In this document: one piece after another, positions 31,444-43,336 of the stretch
Layout: each line of letters opens with the position of its first letter
Position numbering within the stretch: position 1 is the first letter of the stretch
Assembly: GCA_018105865.1 (NCBI GenBank)
Contig: CM030832.1
Span: forward strand, 12,506,419-12,570,418
Length of the DNA stretch: 64,000 nucleotides
DNA from: Metaphire vulgaris
Lineage: Eukaryota; Annelida; Clitellata; Crassiclitellata; Megascolecidae
Reading direction: 5' to 3'
Made by a program: the position numbers and the translations under genes
Notes under the pieces: model-generated
Told to the model about the DNA's origin: nothing
The model's database searches: none
The model's input: only the letters and a program-made list of their open reading frames with translations

Positions 31444-34400
31444 ATAATAATAATAATTATTATTATTATGCACTCTCTCTTAAAGCACCAGCTAAATTAC
31501 TTAAAGTTATCACTTGATAGTACTACAAATCCATTTACAAAAGACCAGGTCATTCTAAAGATCAGAAAGAGTAGGAAATAACCAAAAAGCAGAATCTACA
31601 AAACAATTGACTAAAGTTTTAGTGCATAAAATCCTTCTCACCTTCTCTTCTTCGTCTTTTCCATTTAGTTTTGTTGTGTGATGTTTACCGATGCTGAGTC
31701 TTTTATTTTTCGTATAATTTTTCCATTTAGAAAAATTGTTAGAAGAATTTTCATGGGCTTCATCTGCTTCTGTACAAGTGCTAATCTCTTCTATTAAACA
31801 AACAAATCATTAGATTTTACTTTACAATCAAATACAAAGCACCAGCACATCAGCACAAAAAAATAGAGGAATTCAACATATTCCTTCTGATAACCACTAC
31901 CAGTATTATGCTAATAATGGCTCGATCAAGTTTAATGTTCTCAATAAGAAAATCATGCAGAAGAACTTTAAATCATCATCATCGTTGTCGTTGCTGTCGT
32001 TATCATCGTCATCATCATCATAATAGTTGCTTTCTGGCAGTTCATTAGTTGCAATAGCTAGACATGAAACTTCTCCATTTATCTTTTTCAGTTGTTAATC
32101 TCCTTCCATCGATAACTGATATCTTGTATCTTTCATAGCCTTCTCTGATGTTATCTATTCACTTTTTCCTGGGCCTTCCTCTTCCTCTCTTGCCTTCTTT
32201 GTATGAGTAGAGTGACTTATATGGGAGAACTTTAAATACACAATCTTAAATAAATAAATTGTTGACCCTCTGCATGTGTGTGTGAGCGCGCGCGCGCACG
32301 TTCACGAGTGTGTAATGCAATCAAGCAACAAGCAACTCCTAAACAAGGAGCACCTCTGAGAAAAATGAGACACCATGCAAATCTTGTGTTACATTACATA
32401 TTAAAGGCACCCACAGTACACCAATGAAAAGTATTCATTCATAGATTGCAACTCTGAAGTCTACAAATTGCAACTCTGAAGTCTACAAATGGCCTTACTC
32501 AAAAAACTAATTACAACTGAATTGAAGCCAAATAGTTTAGTTCTAAAACCATTAATGAACAACTGATAGATAGCACATTCAGGAGATAACAACAATGGCA
32601 ACAACAGGAACAAATTTAACTAAGTCTGATTTCAACAAATGAACTGGCATTATGATGCAAAAGATGGGCAAAAAATCAAGCCACTTGAAATATCATCAAT
32701 CCCCACAAAATAAATGATCCATTAACACCAGTAATAAGAATGTCAGAATGAACAGAGACAATGAAAGGAGCTAATAAGTCAAATCATGATAATTGCTCAT
32801 GCATATATTTCTTTAAAATCATGTTGGCACAAAAGAAAGCAGAATTTTAAATATTCCAACCAAAGGAATTTTGTACAACTGAATAGTGCAACAGCAGCAG
32901 ATAATATACCTGGGGTCAGGTTAGTGAACTTTCTTGGAGGATTTTCTACCTCATAGAGTGCGGTCTGCAGACGCATCATAGCATGGTTGAGCGCATGAGA
33001 AAACAGAGCCAAGCTAAAAGCAATGGCTGCTGCTACTTGTTTATTGCCTTTCAATGAAAACACATAACAAAACAATCAATAAAATCTTCAAAATGCTAAT
33101 AAAAAAGGTCACACGTATTAACTAGGCACTCTCTCTTGCAAATATGGCATCAAAATTCAATGAAGATAGACAATAAAGTATGGATTTTACTAAATGAGGA
33201 CATCATCATTGATTTCAGCATTTAAAAATGTATAAACAATTTTGCACGATGATGCCAAGGTAGCAACTGTCTTGGAATTTTGTCAAACAATATCCATTGA
33301 GCACAAAATCACTATATAAAATAAAATTTATGAAAATAATATGCTGGATTCACAGCTCATTTTTTCCTACATACATTTCACAAATAGAAAATTCCTGAAA
33401 AAGAAGCAAGTGTTCATTTGCACAGAAACCTTACCTTCTTTCTGCATGATGTGAATTATTGCCAGACAGATAACGAATATTTTAAAAACTATTTCATCGC
33501 TAAGATGGCAAGGCTTGTCATCACAAGGATGTTGACCATCATTGACATCATAATATGACTGACTGAACATGCACAGATTGAAATCATGAAGTGCACTCTG
33601 ACAGACATCTTGAATTCCTTTGGCATCCAAACTGAAAATGAAATAAACGGAAAACTTCTGATGTTAAAAAAATTTCCAAAATTGTTTACATTTAAATGAC
33701 AATCTTATTATGAATATTCCATTTGTTGCTAAAGAGGTACAATAGATTTAACAACTACATTCCATGAAAAATAAATATGATTTAAATTTTAACCCAACTG
33801 AAAGAATCTTACATTCCTTGCAGTTTCCTTTAGAGATCTGAGACAGGGACCATAATAAAGGAGTAGCTGTCAGTTAAGGCAGGCAAGAACCTTTCATATA
33901 AGACATTTGTTACAGATGTTTTGGTTGAAAATGCAGGTGTGCAAAAATGTGTGTCCACTCAACTCATTTACCCACACAGACACACAAAATGTTTTTAAAT
34001 CATTGAAACTTTGCATTTGTCATTCTTTTGCAGTAATTACTATAATATTTTACTAGAGCATTTTACTAGACTTTTAATTATGATATATGGCAGGCTTTCT
34101 GACAAAGCAAACATAATTTTACTCTGACTTTTCTTAATTTCACAAGCAAAGAAATGATAAAAAGACAAACCTTTGTGATTTAGTATAGAAGATATCTAAT
34201 AATTGAAGGAATCTACTGATGAAGCGCTTGATATCCTTTGACCTGAAATACAAAACAGAGCAAACTCTAAGAAAGAAGACAGAACTCAAATGAATTAGAA
34301 AGAGAATCCTCTAATACACTGACGACCAACGATGCAAATCAAATTATTCTTCATACCATCCACCTGCCACTAAATGTCTAGGATTTCCAGACCTGAACCA

Positions 34401-34906
34401 ATGCCAAATAATTTCTATAATTTCTTGTTAATAAAAAAAAAATTAGCAACAATGCAAAAAATTCTCTGCATAAACTTGAATGATGTAAAATCATATAAGA
34501 GTACCTTAAATATAATGTCAGATATACAGAATACTCCCATTCCAACAAATAGAATCTACTGTATTTGCACAGAAACCTTACCTTACCTCTGTTGGTGTGT
34601 CTTATATATGGGGCTTCTTATCCATAATTTTGTTACACAAATCATAAAAACATGTGACTTATAATTGCATGCATCTAATATGCATGAAAATACAGTAATC
34701 TCTAATGGATGATTAGCAACTTTGGATATTAATGACTAAGAACTCAGATCCACAGGATACAGTAATATTTGGAATATTCAGCAATACTGGTCAATTTATG
34801 CACATATCTAACATTTACAGTTAATAACCACAATTTCATTTTAAAATACGCTAAGGTCAACTGTGCAGTTTAACAAGTCGAGTGAGACATAAGTGAAATC
34901 AACAAA

Positions 34907-35001
<95 letters not shown>

Positions 35002-38000
35002 TAATATTATAGCAATTACTGCATAAGAATGACAAATGCAAATTTTAAATGATTTTAAATAGCCTTTATAATGCAATCCAGTTAACAAATGATTTATATA
35101 GTTTTTCAGATTAAAACAACAGGAGGATATTTACTGCTGCTGTTCTGGAGATAATCCTTCAACTGGGACTTCTGATTGATTTAATTCATTAAATCGTTTC
35201 CTGTTTCGTTCAAAAAGTGTAACAAGATTGCTGTGCGCACCTTCAAATGGCATCGGACAAACAAGGCTAGAAAATATCAAAATTCAAAGGCAAAAAATGA
35301 TTTAAAAGAAAAGCCTCTCATAAGCACAAAGCAATAACCACTAATATGCTAATTGTGGGCAATAGTTACACACAAGATCCTGCAGCAAAAATTGTCCCAG
35401 ACTTCAAGAAAACCATTGAATTTTAAAATGACGCAAATTCAACTAAAAACTATTTCAACATAACCATGTGGCAAGTCCAATTTGTTTAAATTTCTTGTGA
35501 ATTTTGTTAGCACTTGTGAAAGTTGCACTGATGCTCTAAAGAGTGAAGATTTTGGAGCATAGCCATTCATGAAATGACTTTTTAAAATGTTTTTGCAAAT
35601 AAAACCAAACTTAGGATGACACATAACTGACACAGTGGCTAATTTCATTAAGACAAGTCAACTAGAGCTGTAATAAATAACATTTTCACCATAAAACTCA
35701 ATACAAATAAACATAAATCTTGGCTCAGAGCTAAATGAAAAAAGCATAAAATCTCTAACATTTTCAGAAAGCACTAAGAAAGTGTAAAATTCTGAATTTT
35801 TTCTCAAAAACACGAATCATAACATCAACACAAGCACACAGTTCTAAACAAAAACAGACTCTGCCAGAAATCTCCCTGATTTTTGCGACAGATGTGCCAA
35901 CAACATCTTAATCTGCTTATAGAGTCAATATTGAGCTGAATAATAATACTAACTTAGTCCTCTTCCAGCACAAACAGTACTGCTATAGTATAGACTGGCA
36001 GAGTTATTATTGAATAATGAGTAAAAAGAATTGATTTACCATCTGATATAGTAATATGCTGCATCTAGGCCATAGTAGGAACTTCCAGCCAAAGTGCCAA
36101 GCTGATTATTTGGCATACCTACAGAAAATTATATGATTTCTGATAAGTACAATGAACACATGAAATCATACATGAGCACAGTCTCTCTTATAAGACAGTC
36201 CACCATCATACAATTTGTATAATCAAGATTTTAAAGTCAACATAATCATACAAAAACAGACAAGCAAATAATAACATTAAAATGTTTCATGGCAAAAGTT
36301 TAACACAACAAAGGCCATGATAGTTAAACTGAAATTCGGAAACATACCGTCTTCGGGACAAAGGGTGAGAGCCTGATAATAATATCGCTGTGCAAGAATC
36401 TTGCTTGACATCCCATCAAAGTCAAGCTGATACCGTGCTAAACAAAAATCGTTAGGATTAATAACAACAACAAAGATATCCAAAATTGCCAACTCCAAAG
36501 TGCAATAGAAACTAAAATTCAAGAATCTTCAAATAAATCAATAAGATTAGATTACACAGATAATAAAATCCATAAAAGTCTACAGTAGACAGTGCTTACC
36601 TAAATCTCCCAAATAGATAAGGCAGCGATGACAGGCCTGTAAAGCCCATTGCTGTACCTCAGGAGAATGACTGATCTTTAACGAATGCGACTTTCGATCT
36701 GTTACAATAGAAGCTGCATGACATTATAAGGCAACAACAAAAAATGACGACTAAACTTAGAAGCAGTACACTGAGATGCCTGTGCTTGCATTTTCTCAGC
36801 AATTACACCATTAGGAGCATAATAAAGTTTTCTAGACAAAATAGTATGACACAAAAGTGATGGAGAATACCACTACTATTTTGGACTGGAAGAGTGAAAA
36901 AACAGGGAATGGTCATAATTGTGTCACTACACAAAACCAGCAATATGGAAATCACCTATCTTAAATCATATCTAGTTATGCTACGAGGGTCGTTCCATAA
37001 ATAAGTTACAAAATATGGCTGAAACAATTTGAAGAACGTTTTACCCAAAATAAATCCCCGGCACAGTGACGGTGTCTAAAAATTTTAATCCCCAGTAAAG
37101 GAGTTAAGACATAGTAAGAATAGTCAGCCCTCAGCTCAAATTCAAATGTTGCACGTAAATTTTTTTAAATGACACTAGATAACAAGAAAGCCACTATAAT
37201 TAACAATTACATCATAAATAGCTGTGTTAATCAGCTGATGCCAATTGTTAAATGGTCGCTACCTATTATGGATCACTCAGATCATATAATCAGAACACCT
37301 CTTATACATGCACGCACGCACGCATGCAATCACACACACACACACACACACAGCAAAAAGGACCAGCGTCATTTAAGTACTGCCTACCTAGAAATAGAAA
37401 ATTAGACAATATCCAACAGTGTGGAACATAACTCTATATGATGCTCTTGCATAGAAACAAACAAAAACCAACATCTAAAACTAAGCTTGACTTGAACAAT
37501 CAAACATTATTATATTAAGAAAAAGAATTATGAGTACAAAATTAGTCTCAAAAACTACAATATTAGTTTAAATTTAAAAACTCACGGGTTTTAGAATCTG
37601 GCAAATAATAAAAATCTATGATTCCTTCGAGATTTAGGTCAACTTCTGACTGCAAGCGACACAGAAGGTGGTGATAGTAACCAGTGGCAGAGGTCAAATG
37701 AGTACGGTATGCATTTGCAAGCAAAGTGTTGGGCATCACGTGCTGCACATAATTTAAAAGAATTAAAAGACACATAATGTTATTCCAGTCATAATTCTGC
37801 CATTCTATCTGGAAAATTTTAATCAATAAATCAGTTAAACCATTATGAACCATTTACAGGTTACCAAAAGACAGCAACTTCAATTTACAACTGCTTCAAA
37901 AAGACCAAATTGTAAAATACAAACAAAAACATTTACTTAATCATTAAATTAAAGCACTAATTAAATCTGGAATTGCTAAATTTATTAAAACTGCCACATT

Positions 38001-41000
38001 CCCTGAAATGACAACAGTATACCGAATAAATTGTCAGATGATAAAGGCATGATGATATATTTTCAAAGAGAAATTTACGACTATTCAGACCACATATAGG
38101 TTACTGTTTTTCAGTGAATTTAAAATACCTTTTTCATACTCTAATAAACCTTTTTTCTAAGAGTTTCCAAACTGTGATTTTTCTTAACTTTTGGCAAAGT
38201 TGAAAATTTTGTCACCTTTGTCACCAATAACTTTTTCTGTTCAATTTTTGGAAGTAAAAATAAATTCTAAAAATTCTTAGAATTTCGAAAAATTCTGGAA
38301 AATTTCTAATAGTTGATTTAGTTCACCATTCTCTTACATAAATGAGGCTACAAAACAAGTATTAATAAAAATATATATCTCTTTAATAATAATATATACA
38401 TTACATACTTGGTTAAATATAAATACCTTTTTATTGCATTTCATAAGTTGGATAATTTCATAAAATGCCTTGCGCCAAAGAATTTCCTCTGCCTTTCTGC
38501 CATAATTGGCAGGACAGTAAAACATTATCTTTTCACAGTATTCCTGAAGTCTGTATGATAACAAAAATAAACCATCCAAAGAATTATTCTCTAAACTTTT
38601 TTAAAAGAATACTTTCTTTATTGCTACCTAAGAATCTACTCAGAATCGGTCTAAATTCTAATAATAATACTTCTTTGAACAGGTTGGGTTCACCTTGCTA
38701 AAAGCCTTCAAATGAAATTCAGATGAGTGAATCACAGTATTACAGTCAACTACACAAGTCCTGTGACAAATGGATCACAGTTAAGTATTAAGTAGAATAT
38801 CTTTTGCCACAGCACAGATCACCAGCCACATAGATCAGTAAGTCACTACTTAAATGTACAAATATACTGATTGATAATTAATCATATTGAATAAGTATTT
38901 TGTTCTCAAGACCATTCAACCTACAACAGAAACTATCATTTCTTTTTTAAAAATTTATTAATTAGGCAAATATGACCAAACACTGCACACATAACATAAT
39001 TTAGCAACCTTGCATCTATGCAGGCATAACAAGCCGGAAAAAAACTGACAGATATAAAACATTATTTAAGCATTTAACCCAAATTATAAGACTTAAATGC
39101 TTTAAAGTAATCATCAAATAATGAATTAGTTTGCACAAAGAAAATCAGAAATGACTGAGCTCTGGTGGAGGCATAAATGCCACTTTCCAGAATACCTATC
39201 AACTACCTACTTATATACACTATACCTACTGTGGATGAGCAAACTTCTCCCCCTGTTAATCCCTCAGTGCCCTGGAATCTCATATTTGTCACTTTCTGAA
39301 ATTCAGAGAAGCAATACCTGCTACCCTGATGGCAGACCTATTGCTGTCTACAGTAATACTGAAATTGACACAGATGCATCCAACACATCTGACATACAAA
39401 GACATTAATTTCTCATACGCCGTACCTGAACTTTGGAACTCGATCCCAGCTTCCCTCCACAAACTTGGACACTTTCAAACAATAAAATCTGAGTCCTCAT
39501 TTCCTATAATTCCTGCATTATCTCCTCAAGTCTTTGGGTCTAAGCTTAAATCCTTCCTTTTTTCTTAAATCATTTCCTCCATAGCTGCAACAACCTAGCT
39601 TTCAATGCCCTCCGCAAGTTGACTATTGCCTGGCTGATCTTATACCTTTCCCATAGCTATTTTAAGAAAGGCTGAGCGCCTAAGAATAAGCAGCTACTGT
39701 TGTGCTGCTTTCCAAGGCGCTATATAAATCCAAGATTTTACTTACTTATTAATTTAAACCCAGAGGCAACCAAAAGCATATGCATCCTCAATTACCTGTC
39801 TCTGAGCAAGATGGCCTCTGGCAGAAAGACGTCTCTGTAGGCCCTTTTCTGCTTGATTATTTCATCATGTCGTCGAATAATCTCCACTGCTAACCTATCA
39901 AAAAATACATAAAACAACGCCACCATTCATTCTGCACTTGAAATATAAATGATCACAACATATGAACATGATAACTGCAATTAACTTTCTATTCAGGGAA
40001 ATTAGCAGAAAAGTGCTGTTGATATCTGTAATGACCTGAACTTTTGTCGCGTGGATTTGGAGTACCATAGATCGATACCATACAACTGAAACTATGCATG
40101 TGCACTATCATCATTATTATTACTAAAATGCATGGTAAAAAGCTCAAAATTCATAGTACTATCTTTTAAAATGTCATGAATTCAAGGCAAACTCAGTGGT
40201 AATTCATAATCAACAATAATTTCTATACAAAATAATTTATATTATGCCTTACCAAGGCCTATTTTAGCCACTGAAGCGCCGATAATATAACATTTCCTTC
40301 ATGTCTCCTTTCATGCTGCTGCTATGGATTGCATCTACAGACTGTGAGTCTATGATTGATAATTATAGCTTAGGGCTTGAAGTGAATAATGGGGTTTTCC
40401 AAACGAATTAGCTGTGGTGAGAAAAGAGTTAAGTGTATGATGCCTCGGCCTATAGTTGTTACGCTTTGTCAAACATTGATTAAGAAGCTTTAGACATCAC
40501 AAATTTCACAAAATTCAATGAAAATCACGACAATTCATGGCATTTATAAATATTTACAGAATTCACGGTAAAAATCAGGGAATACACCACTACTGTGACT
40601 TCGTGAATTTCTACTGGTTCTACTCATCTATATATATAATTCTCGATGTTTGTCTGTTTGTCGGTCACGATACATGGCAGATGTTGGAAGACACTGTTTC
40701 CATTGACAACTGAATTGTTTAATTAATCGACTGAGCGTTTGATGAAGCGTCTTCAATGCGGCTTAACAAATCGTCCTGATTGAATGCACGTTGTACGGCA
40801 CCACTGGGGCGCAGTCTCCCGTGTCAAACTGTAGCCTGTAGATCCTACTGGAAGGGGGCGCAGCCTCCTGTCGTAAGGAAAGCACCAACCGACGTGGGGG
40901 CCGTAGACCCTACTGGGGCACAGCCTCCCGTCGGAGACCAAACCCAAGCCCCAGAGGGAGGCCGTAGGCCCCACTGATAGGTGCAGCTCCACGTGTGGGG

Positions 41001-41617
41001 CCGCAGCCTCCCATAGGGCGCAGCCCAACATGTGGGGCCCCAGGTCCTACTGGGGTGCAGCCCCCATGTGAGGCCGTAGGCCTTACTGGGGGCACAGCCT
41101 TTCGTGGGAGACCTAGCCCCAGCCCCCGTGGAGGCTTTATCCTACACTGGGGGCACAGCCCCATCGGGGAGAAAAAATCCCAGCCCTCCGTGAGAGACAA
41201 AGCCCCTTTGGGTCCGAAAGCCCAAAAGGAGCCGTATGCCCAAAAGGGGCCGTAAGTAACACTGGAGGGTGCATCCGCCATGGGAGACTAAATCCCAATG
41301 GAATCGTAGGGTGTTATAGTGTGCAGCACCCCGTGATGGGGAGGGGGCAAGGCCACCCAGTGAGCACATAGGAAAAATTTAAAATGATAATCTACGCATT
41401 CACATTGCATTTTCAGATTTAAAAATTGTTATATGTAATAATACAAACTTTTGCAAAAAATCGGGGAAGGAGATAGCCACTCTCCCCCGTCATTTTTGAC
41501 GGGTTAACAGCTAGTAGTATTAGTATTATCAGAGTTAACGACGGTCAACCTGTACACGCGTTTCGCCTTTTCGACGTCGGTCTTCGGATCGGGGGCTTTG
41601 ATCGTCACCTTCTTCAT
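19843..41617 (-). CDS. SMG5: SMG5, nonsense-mediated mRNA decay factor, complete, 26 exons
   Basis: SMG5 pairs with SMG7, binds phosphorylated UPF1 and recruits PP2A to recycle it during nonsense-mediated decay. Exons are 41617-41550, 39894-39796, 38550-38427, 37742-37586, 36698-36600, 36437-36348, 36118-36040, 35266-35135, 34242-34171, 33631-33435, 33047-32910, 31790-31642, 31240-31114, 30911-30692, 29340-29096, 28397-28290, 27691-27622, 27113-26984, 26479-26404, 25639-25458, 25041-24883, 22643-22424, 21609-21519, 21155-21078, 20504-20347 and 19913-19843. Phases chain without a break for 1113 codons including TGA; human SMG5 is about 1016 residues. Residues 1-418 form the 14-3-3-like/helical EST1 region (YGRKAEEILWRKAFYEIIQL; ACHRCLIYLGDL). 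Residues 418-724 are acidic and Ser-rich linker. From about 945 there is a PIN domain (RRNQLMRDMAQLRLKAEVSE just before it). The start ATG has A at -3. All exons are free of insertions; the repeats listed separately sit in introns, and the remaining introns hold only AT-rich sequence. Confidence 0.95.
20632..20800. repeat. Possible LINE 3' end remnant
   Basis: The stretch with ttttatagcacgattttccc followed by gagagggagacggcaaggca resembles the tatagcgc-containing 3' ends of CR1-like elements elsewhere in the window, but it is short and decayed. It lies in SMG5 intron 24. Confidence 0.3.
22663..22790. repeat. TA microsatellite followed by TTA-rich tail
   Basis: A TA tract (22663-22727) is followed by a TTA/ATT-rich tract. 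It lies between SMG5 exon 22 and the 3' end of the neighbouring LINE, so part of it may be the LINE tail. Confidence 0.9.
22790..24660 (-). mobile_element. CR1/L2-like LINE, 5'-truncated, degenerate
   Basis: This is the longest LINE in the window, in SMG5 intron 21 and clearly more GC-rich than its surroundings. On the minus strand, with frameshifts, it has RT finger motifs (RPVSNLPFLSKLAERMVNN), the palm block GVPQGSVLGPLLFVLYTADI and the thumb block (IRSCYHHLRRIR; DYCNSVLFGLP). The catalytic YADD region is degraded. The 3' end carries the agcgctgtacaaagc motif typical of its group. The many overlapping open frames here are by-products of GC content, not genes. Confidence 0.88.
25778..26345 (+). 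mobile_element. RTE-like LINE 3' fragment
   Basis: The plus-strand translation includes FMYLGSIQFSKGHYNEDLKR, the FxYLGS...EI/DLKRRI block of APE-type LINE reverse transcriptases, then GHTARLDED in a shifted frame. It is frameshifted and 5'-truncated, and it ends in gaagatgaagatt. It lies in SMG5 intron 19, about 60 bases from exon 19. Confidence 0.7.
26665..26820. mobile_element. hAT MITE, TSD CTTTTAAC
   Basis: The 156-base element has ends CAGGGTTTAATCTAG and CTAGATTAAACACTG, flanked by CTTTTAAC at 26657-26664 and 26821-26828. Its body has long G and C runs next to each end. It lies in SMG5 intron 18. Confidence 0.92.
28095..28240 (-). mobile_element. CR1/L2-like LINE 3' UTR fragment
   Basis: About 145 bases match the 3' region of the copy at 17400-17540: the cttaggcacc / aatatgaagtagctatagc block, then ggtcattttatccaaa and aggagaaaatgattttttt. 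No coding part is left. It lies in SMG5 intron 16. Confidence 0.65.
29545..29790 (-). mobile_element. RTE-like LINE 3' fragment
   Basis: The minus-strand translation gives KRAVGRLKRRLTDWLEDNLK, a version of the GRPxxRWxDxxxxDL C-terminal block, followed by a short 3' end. It is 5'-truncated and lies in SMG5 intron 14. Confidence 0.6.
31388..31470. repeat. TAG/TAA trinucleotide microsatellite
   Basis: About 18 AGT/TAG units grade into TAA and then TTA repeats. It lies in SMG5 intron 12. Confidence 0.95.
31970..32245 (-). mobile_element. RTE-like LINE 3' fragment with ATG/GAT tail
   Basis: On the minus strand KRGRGRPRKK, stop, IDNIREGYERY and KWRSFM match the C-terminal GRPRKxWxDxI...KWR block. 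The 3' end is a GAT-type repeat (read as atcatcatcatcg on plus). It lies in SMG5 intron 11. Confidence 0.7.
34911..34999. repeat. TA microsatellite
   Basis: A nearly pure TA tract of about 89 bases in SMG5 intron 8. The Tyr-Ile-repeat open frames through it are artefacts. Confidence 0.96.
36983..37090. mobile_element. Mariner-like end, solitary
   Basis: The sequence acgagggtcgttccataaat resembles the left tip of irritans-type mariner elements, preceded by CT. No matching right end is found nearby, so it is either a solo tip or a highly decayed copy. It lies in SMG5 intron 4. Confidence 0.4.
39370..39752 (+). mobile_element. CR1/L2-like LINE 3' fragment
   Basis: The plus strand encodes FSYAVPELWNSIPASLHKLG and SPQVFGSKLKSFLFS, then a stop. 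A 3' UTR follows with gcgctatataaatccaagat and the tail ttacttactt. It is the best-preserved C-terminus of the family that recurs at 17297, 28095, 41918 and 43337. It lies in SMG5 intron 2, 45 bases from exon 2. Confidence 0.88.
40627..41514 (+). mobile_element. Non-autonomous Helitron
   Basis: The 5' end is TCTATATATATAATTCTCG preceded by A. The 3' end has a perfect hairpin, CCCGTC (41486-41491) / GACGGG (41498-41503) with loop ATTTTT, followed after 7 bases by CTAG (41511-41514) and then T. A 5' TC, a 3' hairpin plus CTAG, and insertion between A and T without a duplication are the hallmarks of Helitrons. No Rep/helicase is encoded. The centre is a GC-rich minisatellite. It lies in SMG5 intron 1, with its 3' end 35 bases from the exon 1 donor. 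Confidence 0.85.
40790..41350. repeat. GC-rich degenerate minisatellite inside the Helitron
   Basis: Imperfect repeats of a theme like ctactggggcacagcc, cccgtgggagac and gggaggccgtaggcc recur about ten times with variable spacing. Open frames exist on both strands through it (Pro/Gly-rich), which is expected for such sequence; they are not considered genes. Confidence 0.85.
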
Positions 41618-41917
41618 CGTATTCGTTTCACGTATTCGCTGCTGATGCTGCTTCTTCTCCGTCTTCTTCTGTGAAGCGTCGATAAGTCATTTCTCGTCAA
41701 CTGAACTTCTCCAGCAAAACAACATCCGCCATTATATTATCCGACACTTTCTATATTCCTATATGACCGTAGATGTCGAAAACTAGACGACGACGCATTG
41801 TATACTACATTCTATGGGTCCAAAATGTGGTCGTTGTTATTACTCGTTGAAAGTCCCTTTCACGCCGTTCAGCGTTGATACACTATTTGCATTACTTTGC
41901 CATTTATTATTAAACAA
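41618..41917 (-). promoter_or_regulatory. SMG5 5' UTR and likely promoter
   Basis: This stretch lies upstream of the SMG5 ATG and is locally richer in CpG and in CTT/CTTCTT (GAA on the sense strand) than its surroundings. No TATA box is evident. It ends at the LINE fragment starting near 41918, so the core promoter probably lies within about 300 bases. Confidence 0.45.
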
Positions 41918-42262
41918 AGTAAGTAAAAGTAAAGTAAAGTAAAATCTCGTGGATTTCTATAGCGCCTTGGGTAACAGCACAGCAGTAGCTGCTTATTCTT
42001 AGGCGCTCAGCCTCTCTTAAAATAGCTATAGGGAAGGTATATTATCAGCCAGGCAATAGTCAACATCCAAAGGGCAGTGAGGCTAGGTTGTTACAGCTAT
42101 GGAGGATATGATTTTAGAAAATGGAATGATTTAAGTTTAGACCTGAAGACTTGAGGAGATAATGCGGGAATTATAGGAAATGAGGAATCAGATTTTATTG
42201 TTTGAAAGTGTCCAAGTCTGCGGAGGGAAGCTGGGATCGAGTTCCAAAGAACAAAAAAAAAC
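41918..42262 (-). mobile_element. CR1/L2-like LINE 3' fragment
   Basis: It starts with the tail aagtaagtaaaagtaaagta and gatttctatagcgccttggg. On the minus strand it encodes LWNSIPASLRRLGHFQTIKS and SPQVFRSKLKSF, nearly the same as the copy at 39370. It lies in the SMG5-TIPRL intergenic interval. Confidence 0.87.
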
Positions 42263-42329
42263 AAATGAAAGTTAAGAGTACTGAATTTACTGTTGTCAAC
42301 GCAAAACAAACAAATAAATGACTTCGACA

Positions 42330-42560
42330 CGACGATACACTGGAGAAGACAATCATGATAGAGGTGGTAGAAGCAAACTAGGAGTCTAGGAAGAAGCAGA
42401 CCAAGAACAACGTGGATGAAGCTAGATAGACCGAAACAACTATTCCGGATGCCTACAGAAAAACTTAAGAGAGGACCTCGTGGAGTCAGCTGGTTCATGT
42501 CATCGCTCAGCGTCGGCGTGAAGGAGCGTGAAGATGACGTCGACGACGATTAATTCAGCG
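42330..42560 (+). mobile_element. RTE-like LINE 3' fragment
   Basis: The plus-strand frame reads GRSRPRTTWMKLDRPKQ, then a frameshifted tail rich in GAC/GAT. This fits the GRPRTTW C-terminal block and repeat tail of RTE-like LINEs. It is short and broken. Confidence 0.55.
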
Positions 42561-42691
42561 CTGCAAAAATCTTATACTTGCAGCCATAGACTTTAATATC
42601 AATGGTGGAACTAAGATCGTTAGATCCATATCGGAAATAAAGCGTTTTTCTTCGGTAATTGACAAGGTTTGACAGATATATTGAGCAGCTA

Positions 42692-42946
42692 CATTTTAGC
42701 GTATTTTAGCATAAATATTGTTCCGATTTTGAATAATTTATATATAAATGAGGCTGAAATGTCAGGTGGATACTCCTGATCATGATAAATTAATTGATTG
42801 TGGTTCCTTGATCGAACACTGCTCTTGGTGAAAGAACCACTTCTGTTTTTGGCCCCAATATTTGGAACTCTTTTCAGCCTGTTAGACATGCCAGTTCTCC
42901 CTATATTTTCCAGTCTCAACTGAAAGGCGTGTAGTTGGCCTTTCAT
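42692..42946 (-). CDS. Unassigned small ORF upstream of SMG5
   Basis: I do not recognise this product. From an ATG near 42943 it gives about 81 residues. The first half is basic and hydrophilic (MKGQLHAFQLRLENIGRTGM, then SNRLKRVPNIGAKNRSG) and the end is hydrophobic and Tyr/Phe-rich. A possible AG acceptor lies just upstream (tgtgacag), so it could be an exon of a larger transcript. It is not GC-biased or repetitive, unlike most chance frames here. It could equally be a chance ORF or an old retrocopy. Confidence 0.2.
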
Positions 42947-43336
42947 CCTTAGTCTTTCTGTCACAGAGCGTCACTGAACACTACTGACCCATCGGACCCA
43001 CCGACCAAACCGTCGCCGACTTTAAAATAAAGTTTAAATTATTACGTAATGGTAAAACAATGGATTTTCCATAGAAGCGGACGTTTCATAGTTTCCACAG
43101 CCGAAAAACGGAGAAAAGAGCGAAATGGAAGAAAATTTATTTAAAATATACAGACGAGTGTCGCGAACGCGACGAACTAGCCATTCGTAGCTATTATGAG
43201 TTGAAATGACATAATTCATCCTATGGAGCAAAAACACTTGAAGACCTGAATGCCTTTGCTATTCATCCTTTGATTGTAATTATTCTTAATTGCCTCCTTT
43301 TTCATGCTTTCTCATTGGAGCTGCCAGAGGTTCTCA

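Noticed and set aside
40753..41369. Pro/Gly-rich open frames of up to 123 codons
   Set aside because: They lie inside the degenerate GC repeats of the Helitron and occur on both strands.
43034..43237. 67-codon minus-strand ORF
   Set aside because: No recognisable motif, start context or neighbouring splice sites; its length is expected by chance.
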